NCBI GenBank assembly: GCA_030446525.1
Contig: JAUJNC010000065.1
Span: 1-23,730 of the forward strand
Direction: 5' to 3'
Length of the DNA: 23,730 bases
From: Armatimonadaceae bacterium
GTDB lineage: Bacteria; Armatimonadota; Armatimonadia; Armatimonadales; Armatimonadaceae
Part shown: positions 1 to 8,481 of the stretch, in pieces
Layout: every line of letters begins with the position of its first letter
How positions within the stretch are numbered: position 1 is the first letter of the stretch
Made by a program: the position numbers and the translations under genes
The notes under the pieces: generated by a model
The model's input: the letters and a program-made list of their open reading frames with translations, nothing else
What the model was told of the DNA's origin: nothing
Databases searched by the model: none

Positions 1-2
1 AA

Positions 3-1283
3 CAGGCCCACCACGACGCGCTGACCGGGCTGCCCAACCGCACCCTGTTCCATGACCGGGTGCGGCAGGCGCTGGCCGCCGCTGAGCGCAATCAGGGAAC
101 GGCGGCCGTGCTGTTCCTGGACCTGGACCGCTTCAAGCAGATCAACGACACGCTGGGGCATGCCGCCGGCGACCGCCTGCTGCAAGCGGTCACGGTCCGG
201 CTCGAAAGCTGCCTGCGAGCCGAGGACACCGTCGCGCGCATGGGCGGCGACGAGTTCACGGTCCTCCTGCCCGAGGTCGCCGGCCCCCGGGCCGCCGCCA
301 AGGTCGCCCAGAAGATCCTCGACAGCCTGCGGCAGCCGTTCCTGCTCGACGCGCACGAGCTCTACGTCACGGCCAGCGTGGGCGTCAGCCTCTTCCCCTC
401 GGACGGCGGGGACGCGGATACCCTGCTCAAGAACGCCGACGTCGCCCTGTACCGGGCCAAGGAGCGGGGCCGGAACGGCTACCAGCTCTACACCGAGACG
501 ATGAACGCCACCGCCCTGGAGCGGCTCGTCCTGGAGATCGGCCTGCGCAAGGCGCTCCGCCGTGACGAGCTGACCCTCTTCTACCAGCCACAGGTCGGGC
601 TCGTCGGCCAGCGGGTCACGGCGGTGGAGGCGCTGGTGCGCTGGCGTCACCCGGATCGGGGGCTCCTGCTCCCGTCCGAGTTCCTCCCGCTGGCGGAGGA
701 GACGGGGCTGATCGCGCCCCTGGGCGAGTGGGTGCTCCGGCAGGCATGCCGTCAAGGCGCGGCCTGGCAGGCGGCGGGGCACAGGCAGCGCGTGTCGGTG
801 AACCTGTCGGCGCGCCAGCTCTGGCAGCACGGCCTGGCGGACATGGTGGGGGCCGTTCTGGCGGAAACCGGCCTGGACCCGGCGCAGCTCGAACTCGAGC
901 TGACCGAGACCGCGATCGTGGAAAGCGGCGAAGGCGCCGTCGAAACGCTGCGGGCGCTGAAGCAGCTCGGCGTCCGCTTGCTCCTGGACGACTTCGGGGC
1001 GGGCTACTCGTCGCTGTCGTGCCTGCGCCGCTTCCCCCTCGACGCGCTCAAGGTGGACCGGTCCTTCGTCCGGGGACTGGGGGCGGCGCCGGAAGACCTG
1101 GCCGTCCTGCGGGCGATCACCCAGCTGGCCCGGGCCCTGGGCCTGCAGGCCGTCGCCAAGGGCGTCGAGACCGAGGTACAGCGGGACCATCTCTACGCAC
1201 TGGGCTGCGACGCCCTGCAGGGGTACCTCTTCAGCCCGCCGGTCCCCGCCGAACAGGCGGCCTCCTTGTTCCCCGCCGTCTAA
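3..1283 (+). CDS. GGDEF-EAL cyclic-di-GMP turnover protein, 5' end cut off by the window
   Basis: The reading frame is open from base 3, so the true start and any sensor domain lie upstream; 426 residues are visible. It opens with the classic GGDEF-domain entry motif ([11 protein letters not shown]), then the active-site motif RMGGDEF and an upstream RAED matching the RxxD inhibitory site with the normal five-residue spacing. An EAL domain follows: [43 protein letters not shown] and [10 protein letters not shown] are all recognisable. In this family GGDEF makes cyclic-di-GMP and EAL hydrolyses it. The sequence shows one oddity: the usual EGVET motif reads KGVET (codon AAG at 1159-1161), replacing a conserved acidic residue linked to catalysis, so the EAL half may be inactive. 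A GTG at 60 is an internal codon, not the start. Confidence 0.93.
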   Translation, partial: QAHHDALTGLPNRTLFHDRVRQALAAAERNQGTAAVLFLDLDRFKQINDTLGHAAGDRLLQAVTVRLESCLRAEDTVARMGGDEFTVLLPEVAGPRAAAKVAQKILDSLRQPFLLDAHELYVTASVGVSLFPSDGGDADTLLKNADVALYRAKERGRNGYQLYTETMNATALERLVLEIGLRKALRRDELTLFYQPQVGLVGQRVTAVEALVRWRHPDRGLLLPSEFLPLAEETGLIAPLGEWVLRQACRQGAAWQAAGHRQRVSVNLSARQLWQHGLADMVGAVLAETGLDPAQLELELTETAIVESGEGAVETLRALKQLGVRLLLDDFGAGYSSLSCLRRFPLDALKVDRSFVRGLGAAPEDLAVLRAITQLARALGLQAVAKGVETEVQRDHLYALGCDALQGYLFSPPVPAEQAASLFPAV

Positions 1284-1389
1284 GCAACCCTCGGCAGGGG
1301 CGGTGGCGTCATCACTCCCTTCGCAGATCGAGGTGGCGCTGCGGCGGATCCTCGGCCTTCGCAATCGCGCCAGTCCTCCCGGCCACCCG

Positions 1390-3129
1390 TTACTGCCGCA
1401 CTGCTTGCGGGGATACGCCCGCCGCCGGGCGTATCCCTGCGCCCATCGCTCGCGCGGGCGAGTCGGGCAGCAGGCGGTAGTCGCCAGCGATGACGTCGGC
1501 GAAGCGCGGGTCGGCCACGCGTGAGGTGTCGGGGATGCCGGAAGCGGCGGCAAAGGCGCCCGGGGCGTCGAACGTCTTGCTCTTGGGCCGCCAGGGCGGC
1601 CCGTACAGATGGCTGGGCCGGCCGGGCAGGGCGAAGAGAAGGTTGTTCTCGAAGCGGATGTTCAGGGTCTTCGGGTCCTCGAAGGGGGGCTTGTCCTTGT
1701 CACCACCGCCGGGGTGCGGTCCGAAGGCGTTGGTGTCCATCCAGAGGGCGATGTTGTAGGCCTGCGAATAGGCGACGAGGTTGTTCCGGACCACGTGGTT
1801 CTTGTTCAGGATGCGCACCTCTTTGGCGTCCCGGGGCGCGCCGATGCGCGGCGTGGAGCGGCTCTGCTCGCGGAAGGCGATGCCGTCGCGGTTGCCGACC
1901 AGGGTGTTGTTTTCGAGGACGCAGTCCTCGGAAGACGAGAGGGTGATGCCGCCCAGGCCCCAGGCGCCGCCGACGGTCTCTGCCTGGTTGGAGTTATTGA
2001 CGATCAGGTTGTCGTGGGCGTGGAGGCCGTAGCTGATCTCGTAGAAGATCCCCTCCTGGTCGTTGTCGGCGACCTAGCAGTAACTCAACTCGGACTTTTC
2101 GTTGCCGATGTCGTACCAGATGCCGACGCCCCGGTTATCGACGGCGCGGCAGCGGTCCATGACGAAGCCGCGCGACAGGGTCACCTTCAGGCCGCCGGCC
2201 TCCCAGCCGGTCGAGTAGCCTTTGGTGTTGTTGCGGTAGATGCCGCAGTCAAGCATCCGTGTGTCGTGGCAGCGCGACGTGCCGAAGCCCAGCTGCCCGT
2301 TGTCCTGGAACACGCAGCGCCGGAACGTATGGCCCTCGCCCGAGAACGAGGCCCCGACAGCGTTCGCGCGCTCGAACACGCAGTCCTCGACCACCCAGCC
2401 GCGCGGCGGTTCGGCCCCCTCCGGCCGGCGGACGGAGAACGCCCCGCGCTGGGCGTGGTTGGCCGCATAGCGGAAGGTGATGCCGCGCACGTGGACGTGG
2501 GAGGCGTTCGATACGAGCCAGTTCGCGCGCGTGCTCGCCTCCATCTCCGTTCTGCCCGGGTCCCCCCCGCCCCGGAGCCAGACGTAGAGCTTTTTGGCAG
2601 GCAGGTCCGCGAAGAACGTGCCCTGCGCCAGGTGCTCGCGCCGGAGGACCTGGCGCAGCAGCCGCCCGCCCTCCATCACCTGCTCGGCCCGCCCGACGAG
2701 CTCGTGCCGCCTGTCGTTCGGGTGCGTCAGGATGGGCGTGCCGTCGCGGTGGGCGATCGGGAAGAGGTGCGGCCAGTCGCGAACGTACACGGGATCCTGG
2801 CCCCCCGGGGCCTTGGTCCAGCCGTCTCCCAGCCGGTCGGCGCCGGTGACGACCACCCGCGCCCCGGGCAGGGCGGCGAGGGCGACGGGCTTGTCGGCGG
2901 TCCCGCCGCTTTTCACCGTGATCGTCTCGCGGTAGATGCCCGGCCCGATGAGCGCGGTGTCGCCCGGCTTCAGGGCGTCCACGGCGCGCTGGATCGTGCG
3001 CCACGGCGCGGCGGCCGTGCCCGCGGCCTTGTCGTCTCCCGACACGGCGACGTGGTAGGTGCCGGCATGCGCGGCCGCGCCCGCCAGAAGAAACACCCCG
3101 GCTACCAGGGCGGAAAAGGGTTTTGCCAT
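1390..3129 (-). pseudogene. Secreted right-handed parallel beta-helix protein, interrupted by an in-frame TAG
   Basis: The ATG at 3129 was chosen because AGGAG sits 8 nt upstream and it begins a clean signal peptide (MAKPFSALVAGVFLLAGAAAHAG). After it comes the entry motif of extracellular beta-helix (DUF1565-type) proteins: SGDDKAAGTAAAPWRTIQRAVDALKPGD, then GIYRETITVKSG. Many short beta-helix rungs follow, such as WVVEDCVFERAN and MLDCGIYRNN. Codon 352 is TAG (2074-2076), yet the same frame stays open with similar rungs (VLENNTLVGNRDGIAF, HVVRNNLVAYSQ) to a TAA at 1390, for 579 codons in all. Family members bind or cleave polysaccharides outside the cell; the substrate here is unknown. It lies directly downstream of a sulfatase. 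The in-frame stretch 3288-3130 before the signal peptide has coding-like GC-rich third positions and may be a remnant of another gene. Confidence 0.82.
1410..1437. other. Perfect 12-bp inverted repeat with 4-nt loop
   Basis: The arms at 1410-1421 and 1426-1437 are exactly complementary, around the loop CCGC. The hairpin lies in the convergent space between the GGDEF-EAL gene and the beta-helix gene, and overlaps the last codons of the latter. No T-run follows on either strand, so it is not a canonical intrinsic terminator. It could still end transcription or protect 3' ends from both sides. Confidence 0.6.
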
Positions 3130-3300
3130 AAGGATAGCTCCTCTGCCATTCTTTCCGTTGCTTTCGACGGCGCGGCCCGCGCCGGAGTAGAGATCGAGCG
3201 GCCCGTCCCGCTCGCTCTTGAGCACGGTGGCGTTCGGGTCGAGCACGACCCCGAGCACGTCGATCCAGAGCGCGCCGGGGATCTTCATCGGGATTGCCTG

Positions 3301-4674
3301 TCAGCCGCGATCGGGCAGATCGTACATCGCCACCAGGTACGGATGATCGGGATCGTGCCGGGTCAGCGGCTGGGGATTCTCCACCCGGCCAACGGGCCGG
3401 CAGTTCCGGCCGGAGGTTCCCGTGGCGGCGTCACCGATGTCCTGCCGCATGGCGTCCGCCTTCCCCTCCAGCAGGCGGGCGATGTCCGGGTGGTCGCCCA
3501 CGACGTTATGCTTCTCGCCGATGTCGGAGCGCAGGTTGTACAGCTCCCGCACCGCGCCCCCGTCGCGCCACAGGTGCAGCTTCCAATCACCCGAACGCAC
3601 CGCCTCCAGGCTGTCCCGGTGGTAGTAGAAGAACGCGTCGTGCGGACTGCGCGCCTGCGGCTGAGCCGTCATCAGCGCGTGGATGTCCTTGCCGTCGATG
3701 AGGCGATCCCCGGGCGGGGTCGCGCCGGCCAGCCGCGCGAACGTGGGCAGAAAGTCCAGCGCGGCGGCGATCTCCGAGCAGACCGCGTCCCCGGGTATCA
3801 CGCCGGGCCAGCGCATCAGGCACGGCACGCGCATGCCGCCCTCCCAGGTGGTGGCCTTGCCGGCCCGCAGCGGCCGGTTGCTGCCGCCGCGGTCGCCGCG
3901 CGCGCCGTTGTCCGAGGTGAAGACCACGAGCGTATTCCTGTCCAGCCCCAGGCGCTTCAGCTCGTGCAGGAGGACCCCGACGCTCCAGTCGATGCACTCC
4001 ACCGCCGCGCCGTACGGCCCGTTCATGCTGGACTTGAGGAAGCGCCACGGCGCATACAGCGGGATGTGCACGTACATGTGAGCCAGGTACAGGAAGAACG
4101 GCTGCTGGTGGCGTTCCCGGAGGAAGCGTACGCACTCCTCCACGTAGCGTTCGGTGAGTCCCGCCTGGTCCGGCTGCTCCTGGATCACCTCCTCGTCCCG
4201 CAGCAGCGGCAGGGGAGGCCAGGAACTGTCCGCCTGCACGCCCATGTCGTTGCTGTAGGGGAGGCCGTAGTAGCTGTCGAAGCCGTGGCGGGCCGGCAGG
4301 AACGGCGGCTGGTCACCGCAGTGCCATTTGCCGACCATCTTGGTGGCATATCCCTGCCCCTTGAGGAGCCGCGCCAGCGTCACTTCCTCCGGGTTGAGCC
4401 CCACCCCCTGCCCGGGGAACAAGACCACTCTGCCTTCGAACGACCCGAACCCGATCCGGCGCGGATAGCACCCCGTGTGCATCGCGCCCCGCGACGGGGA
4501 ACACACCGGACACGCCATGTAGAAGTCCGTAAAGCGGACGCCTTCCTGGGCCATGCGGTCCAGGTGCGGCGTCTTGTTCACCCGCGAACCGTAGCACCCC
4601 AGGTCGCCGTATCCCAGGTCGTCACAGTTGATCAGGAGGACGTTGGGCCGATCCAGTGGTTCCCGCAGATTCAT
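3301..4674 (-). CDS. Type I (formylglycine-dependent) sulfatase
   Basis: 457 residues, intact, with GAGGAA about 9 nt before the ATG. The N-terminal metal motif NVLLINCDDLGYGDLG (D18, D19) is followed by the formylglycine signature C58-S-P-S-R62, with Cys to be oxidised by a maturation enzyme. Then come GKWH (K116, H118), a histidine in HIPLY (H203), SDNG (D255, N256) and GKATTWEGG (K273). These are the expected sulfatase active-site residues in the expected order. The C-terminal part (SGDWKLHLW, ELYNLRSDIGEKHNV) is also typical. The enzyme removes sulfate esters, most likely from polysaccharides or glycans. No signal peptide is obvious, which is unusual for a polysaccharide sulfatase. The neighbouring beta-helix protein, 170 nt downstream on the same strand, supports a sulfated-glycan role, though the exact substrate cannot be read. 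Confidence 0.93.
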   Translation of the reverse strand: MNLREPLDRPNVLLINCDDLGYGDLGCYGSRVNKTPHLDRMAQEGVRFTDFYMACPVCSPSRGAMHTGCYPRRIGFGSFEGRVVLFPGQGVGLNPEEVTLARLLKGQGYATKMVGKWHCGDQPPFLPARHGFDSYYGLPYSNDMGVQADSSWPPLPLLRDEEVIQEQPDQAGLTERYVEECVRFLRERHQQPFFLYLAHMYVHIPLYAPWRFLKSSMNGPYGAAVECIDWSVGVLLHELKRLGLDRNTLVVFTSDNGARGDRGGSNRPLRAGKATTWEGGMRVPCLMRWPGVIPGDAVCSEIAAALDFLPTFARLAGATPPGDRLIDGKDIHALMTAQPQARSPHDAFFYYHRDSLEAVRSGDWKLHLWRDGGAVRELYNLRSDIGEKHNVVGDHPDIARLLEGKADAMRQDIGDAATGTSGRNCRPVGRVENPQPLTRHDPDHPYLVAMYDLPDRG

Positions 4675-4698
4675 GATGTGGTTCCTCGTAGTCGTAGT

Positions 4699-5273
4699 TT
4701 AGGTCGGACCGCGTCTCGTGAGAGCGGGGTCAGGTAGTAAACCGCGCCGAACACCCACAGCAAAGAGGGGTGCGAACGTCGCGAAGGCGACGTCGCCGCC
4801 CGCGATCAGCCCGAACGGCAAAACACAGAGCCAGTAGAACGGCTGCCGCAGCACGCGGCGCCCGCCCCGCCGTCCCCGTTTGGCGGGTCCTGGGCCTTCG
4901 CCGCGGGCGCGGCCCGGTTCTCGACCGCAGCGAGATCGCGCCGGGCGGCGGCAAAAAACACGAGCAGCACGAGCGAGATGGCGCCGACGGCGAGAAAGCT
5001 GAGGCGCCAGCTCAGGGCCAGGGTCGCGGCGGCCAGCAGCAGCAGGCCCGCCGCGCACACGATCTGGAGAACGGCGAGGGCCCCGCCGAACGCTTCGGAG
5101 CTCAGGCCGTACTCGCGCTGGATGGCCGTGCGGTTGGGACCGAGGAGGCCCGTGTTGATCATGTCGAAGACCCACATCCAGGCCATTATCAGGCCGCGCA
5201 GCTTGAGCGCGTTTATCGCTCCAACCCCGCTTGCTTTCGGGGCCGTGTCGCACCAGATTTCAGGAAATCGCAT
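4699..5273 (-). pseudogene. Major facilitator superfamily transporter remnant
   Basis: Two overlapping frames together read like an MFS transporter. The first holds two hydrophobic segments (LRGLIMAWMWVFDMINTGLL and FGGALAVLQIVCAAGLLLL), then WRLSFLAVGAISLVLLVFFAAARRD, which resembles transmembrane helices 5-6. The intervening helices 3-4 and the conserved loop motif are missing, suggesting an internal deletion. At about 4855-4865 the frame must shift to continue into VLRQPFYWLCVLPFGLIAGG, a typical start of helix 7. The gene then ends abruptly at 4699 with unrelated sequence, so most of the C-terminal half is gone. It sits just upstream of the sulfatase and could once have carried the sulfatase product. 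Function today is unlikely. Confidence 0.6.
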
Positions 5274-5302
5274 CGGGTTCGAGTACCAGCGCCCAGTCGC
5301 CA

Positions 5303-5322
5303 CCGGCGGCGTCGGCCGCCGG
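5303..5322 (-). terminator. 8-bp GC hairpin just after the prepilin stop codon
   Basis: CCGGCGGC at 5303-5310 pairs perfectly with GCCGCCGG at 5315-5322 across a 4-nt loop. It begins 7 nt downstream of the prepilin TAA on the minus strand. There is no U-tract, so it is only a candidate terminator or RNA-stabilising hairpin. Confidence 0.35.
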
Positions 5323-5329
5323 CGCAAGG

Positions 5330-6085
5330 TTAATCATCCTGAAGAGTCCACTGCCACGCTTTCGTGGAGCCGTGCTTGACCCATTTAACATGGCCGTCCG
5401 CGTAGGCGATGATGAAGCTCCCGTTGTGCCGTGGCGGGATGCGCGGGTCGGTGTGCGCATAGTCGGTCTGGAGGTCGCGCCAGATTTCCGGCTGCGTGCT
5501 GGTGGCGCTGGGGAGGTTAACCTCGACGAAGACCACGGTTTCCGCGGGCTTTTTAACGTCGTCAAGCTTGACAGGTTTATCGAAGCCCCCGGTGAACCCC
5601 TTCGGATACGGCGCGGTAAACGGCCGCCCCTCGCTGTCGACGGACTCGGGATGGGACCAGCGATCCGCCGAGCTCGTGATGCCGTTCATCGCGTAGGAGG
5701 TCGCGGACACCTTGGAACCTGCCGCTATCTGGCGGATAGCGGTCTTTGTTTCATCCAGGGGACACCGAAAGATCGGAGAACTTCTGGCGTATGGAAGCAG
5801 AAATTCGGGCCACCAGCGCCTGGTTTCGTAGTCTGATTCTGACAGCGTCCATCGATAAACAGGGTTGTACGTCTCGTCGTAATCCTGTAAATACATCATC
5901 GCTGCCAGTCCGAGCTGCTTCATGTTAGACATGCAGGCGCTCGGCCGCTTACAAACCCTGGCGGTGCTGAAGACAGGAAACAGGACCGCAGCGAGGACTG
6001 CCATCATGACTATCACGACGAGCAGTTCGATGAGCGTAAATGCGGCTCTGACGGGCTGATGCGTCGCCCTGCGAGAAAACTCCAT
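5330..6085 (-). CDS. Type IV-like prepilin with C-terminal H-X9-DG motif (DUF1559-like)
   Basis: The ATG at 6085 has AAGGAG 6 nt upstream; it is preferred over an in-frame ATG at 6103. The 251-residue product has a short positive leader, then the prepilin peptidase/methylation region AAFTLIELLVVIVMMAVLAA, which is both the cleavage site (before Phe) and the membrane helix. After this comes SNMKQLGLAAMMYLQDYDETY, a hallmark of the large prepilin-like families of Armatimonadota and Planctomycetes. The C-terminus carries the H-X9-DG signature (RHNGSFIIAYADGHVKW). Members are secreted pseudopilins of largely unknown role. Oddities are a Cys-rich stretch after the helix (VCKRPSACMSN) and Ala rather than Gly before the cleavage Phe. 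A palindrome and a TATACT hexamer lie upstream. Confidence 0.92.
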   Translation of the reverse strand: MEFSRRATHQPVRAAFTLIELLVVIVMMAVLAAVLFPVFSTARVCKRPSACMSNMKQLGLAAMMYLQDYDETYNPVYRWTLSESDYETRRWWPEFLLPYARSSPIFRCPLDETKTAIRQIAAGSKVSATSYAMNGITSSADRWSHPESVDSEGRPFTAPYPKGFTGGFDKPVKLDDVKKPAETVVFVEVNLPSATSTQPEIWRDLQTDYAHTDPRIPPRHNGSFIIAYADGHVKWVKHGSTKAWQWTLQDD

Positions 6086-6130
6086 TGCCTTCTCCTTATG
6101 CATGTCGCTGGCAGCTACGGAAGCCGTCGC

Positions 6131-6149
6131 CTGGGTTAAACCCAGTATA
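6131..6149 (-). promoter_or_regulatory. Possible prepilin promoter -10 with overlapping 15-bp palindrome
   Basis: On the minus strand TATACT (6149-6144) is followed at once by the perfect palindrome CTGGGTTAAACCCAG (6131-6145), about 46 nt before the prepilin start. The palindrome covers the expected transcription start, as an operator would. No good -35 hexamer stands at 16-18 nt spacing, so the promoter call is weak. The palindrome also lies just after the phyH stop and might fold as a small hairpin. Confidence 0.35.
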
Positions 6150-6155
6150 CCTTTT

Positions 6156-6911
6156 TTACTGCCCGTCCGCTTTGCCGAGGAGATGGTTCCACATCTGCCG
6201 CCGCAGGCCACGCTCTTTGTAGTGGTCGGACTGCGAGCAGGCGCAGGCTTTCTCGGTGCTGAAACGCCGGAGCGAGGCGGCGTTTTCGGGGTCGTGGCTC
6301 CAGCTTGGGGCGGTAGGCTCGCTGCGGCGGTTGAACAGGAACTTCAGCATGTAACGCGTCCGCCGGCCGGAGTTGGCGCTGGCGGCGTGCCAGATGTCGT
6401 AGTGGGTGATCGCCACCGTCCCGGCCTTGACCGTGAGCGCCACCTGCTCCCGGAAGTTCGCGTAGGTGGCCATGCGGTCGGTGGGCGCGTTGCGGAAGTG
6501 CGTACCCGGCAAAAGCACGGTCGGCCCCATGTCGGGCGTCACGTCCTGCGGGTAGTACATCGCCAGCACGGTCCGGAGCTGATGGTGCCGCTGGTTGACC
6601 CCGTCCTGATGCCAGGACTGGCTGCGCGTGCCGGGCGTGTTCTTGTGGCAGTGACGATGGTTATTCATCTGGAAGTCCTCGCCCAGCAGACTGACGAGCG
6701 CGCCGCAGACTTTGGGGTGGTCATAGACCTGCCGCAGCTTCGGCACCCGCTGGAGGATCGCGTCCCCCGGGTCCTCGTCTAGCTGTTCCAGCTCCTCGTA
6801 GACGGCTTCGTTGAAGCCTTCGGGGAAATCGGGTTCGACGACATGGTACCCGCGGATGATGAAAGAGATGACTTCATCGTCGGTCAAGAGGTGGGCGCTA
6901 GGGGACATCAT
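6156..6911 (-). CDS. Phytanoyl-CoA dioxygenase (PhyH) family iron/2-oxoglutarate oxygenase
   Basis: Two adjacent ATGs (6911 and 6908) follow GGAGG; the second has the better spacing (7 nt). The 251-residue product contains the iron-binding HxD in SWHQDG (H101, D103) and the distal histidine with its arginine in WHAASANSGRRTRY (H175, R183-R186). DMGPTVLLPGTH is the usual PhyH strand-turn between them. The family uses Fe(II), oxygen and 2-oxoglutarate to hydroxylate small molecules, and the substrate cannot be predicted. The start overlaps the end of the upstream 131-residue gene by 14 nt, implying co-transcription with it and probably with purE and purK. Confidence 0.88.
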   Translation of the reverse strand: MMSPSAHLLTDDEVISFIIRGYHVVEPDFPEGFNEAVYEELEQLDEDPGDAILQRVPKLRQVYDHPKVCGALVSLLGEDFQMNNHRHCHKNTPGTRSQSWHQDGVNQRHHQLRTVLAMYYPQDVTPDMGPTVLLPGTHFRNAPTDRMATYANFREQVALTVKAGTVAITHYDIWHAASANSGRRTRYMLKFLFNRRSEPTAPSWSHDPENAASLRRFSTEKACACSQSDHYKERGLRRQMWNHLLGKADGQ

Positions 6912-7293
6912 ATTCCTCCATTTTTTGCAGGATAAACTCGTAGCCCAGGATGTCGATCTCGCGGTCGTCGAACGGCGCCCGCTGGTCCGGGAAGTGGATC
7001 ACCTGCCACCCGTCAACGATCGCGTCGTGCACCCTCGCGTAGGGCCATTCGTGCGATCCGACGGTGATCTGCGTCACCGATCCGGGCACCGGCTCGTGCA
7101 GCGCCATGCCGACGACCTGGGCGCGGGGGCTGGGCGTTACGGCGTGCAGGTACAGCAGGCGCTGCCGCTGAACCGTGCCGCCCCCCTCGGCGGCGCGTTG
7201 CAGCGCCTCCAGATCGGCCTCCGTGATGCCGCCGTTTTGCAGCTTCGTGCGCGCGTGGGCGATCCACGACGCAACTTTCTCCTCTCTCGTCAC
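6898..7293 (-). CDS. Conserved-looking hypothetical protein, 131 aa
   Basis: The GTG start at 7293 has AAGGAAGG upstream at good spacing. I do not recognise the family. The product has a helical N-terminus (MTREEKVASWIAHARTKL) and a mixed alpha/beta, probably soluble body with no signal or membrane helix. It is rich in short motifs such as GSHEWPYARVHDAIVDGWQVIHFPDQ. It lies 18 nt after purK and overlaps phyH by 14 nt, so it is the third gene of a four-gene run. A role partnered with the dioxygenase is a guess from position only. Confidence 0.75.
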   Translation of the reverse strand: MTREEKVASWIAHARTKLQNGGITEADLEALQRAAEGGGTVQRQRLLYLHAVTPSPRAQVVGMALHEPVPGSVTQITVGSHEWPYARVHDAIVDGWQVIHFPDQRAPFDDREIDILGYEFILQKMEEYDVP

Positions 7294-7311
7294 AGGCCAC
7301 CTTCCTTTCTG

Positions 7312-8481
7312 TTATCCGCCCGCGAGTTTTTCGACCAGGGCGGCGCGGGCGGAGCGAACGACGCTTGCTGCCTCGCCGGCGCTTCCGGCGAGCGCCGTGA
7401 GGTGGCCCATCTTGCGGCCCGGGCGCGCCTCGGACTTGCCATAGAGGTGGAGCTTCACGGAGGGCACCGCGCACGCCCCGACCCAGTCCGGCTCGCCTTT
7501 CACCCCACCCGGGGCGGGTTCCCAGAGGTCGCCCAGGAGGTTGGCCATGGCGGCGGGGCGGAGCTGCTCCGTCGAGCCGAGCGGGAGGCCACACACGGCG
7601 CGCAGCTGCTGCTCGAACTGGCTGGTCACGCAGGCGTCGATGGTGAGGTGGCCGGAGTTGTGCGGGCGCGGGGCCAGCTCGTTGATGAGGAGCTTGCCGC
7701 TGCGCGTGAGGAAGAACTCGACGCACAGCACGCCGACGACGCCGAGCGCATCGAGCACGCCGCGCGCGATCTCCACCGCCTCGCGCGCCGTGTCCGGCGG
7801 CACGTCGGCGGGCGCCATGGTGACATCCAGGATGTGGTTGCGGTGTTCGTTTTGCATCACGCCGAAGTGGGCGAATGCGCCGTCGCCGCCGCGGGCGGGG
7901 GCGCCCCAAAGCTCGCCGGCGAAGTCGACACACCTTTACAGCACCAAAAAGCCCCCCCCGAGCGCGCCGACCCCGGCGCCGGCCACTTCGGGTGGCCGGA
8001 GGATCGCCAGGGCTTTGCCGTCGTAGCCGAAGCCGGCCGTCTTCAGGACGGCCGGCGCGGGGTTCTTTTCGAGCGTGGCGCGCAGGTTAGGGAGCGAACG
8101 GATCGGTGCGAAGGGGGTGACGGGGAAGCCCGCGCGCGCCAGGAACGTCTTTTCGCGCAGGCGGTTCTGGGTGGTGTGCAGGACCGAGCCGTCGGGGCGC
8201 ACGGGCGCGTGCTCGGCGGCGGCGCCGGCCGTGGCGGCGGGGACGTTCTCGAACTCGAAGGTTACGACGTCCACGCCCCGGGCGAAGGCGCGCACGGCGT
8301 CCAGGTCCTCATACGCGGCGGCGATCTCCACGTCCGCCACCTGCCCGGTGGGCGTGTCCGTGTCCGGGGACAGGGTGTGGACGCGGTAGCCCATGCGCCG
8401 CGCCGCGATGGCGAACATCCGGCCCAGCTGGCCGCCGCCCAGCACGCCCACGACCGCGCCCGGAAGGATCGGCTTGCTCAT
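7312..8481 (-). pseudogene. purK: 5-(carboxyamino)imidazole ribonucleotide synthase, interrupted by TAA
   Basis: PurK joins bicarbonate to AIR using ATP in purine synthesis. The start at 8481 overlaps the purE stop in an ATGA, showing translational coupling. N-terminal features are GVLGGGQLGRMFAIAARRMGY and FEFENVP. The ATP-grasp lysine region VLKTAGFGYDGKAL follows. Codon 182 is TAA (7936-7938), where relatives usually have Glu after a VL pair. The same frame then continues with clear PurK sequence: VDFAGEL, NEHRNHILDVTMAPA, LLINELAPRPHNSGHLTIDAC and SQFEQQLRAVCGLPLG. In total 389 codons fit the family's full length. A few residues just after the stop (LWGAP) also look wrong for the family, so local base errors or mutations cluster there. 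If real, the cell would need another PurK or a PurE class II route. Confidence 0.9.

Noticed and set aside
1609..4737. A 1042-codon open frame on the plus strand.
   Set aside because: It is the antisense shadow of the sulfatase and beta-helix genes, an effect of very high GC; its translation has no family motifs.
2074..7938. Stop-codon reassignment, suggested by in-frame TAG and TAA inside conserved genes.
   Set aside because: Two different stops are involved, other genes end normally with them, and nearby genes have indels that recoding cannot explain.
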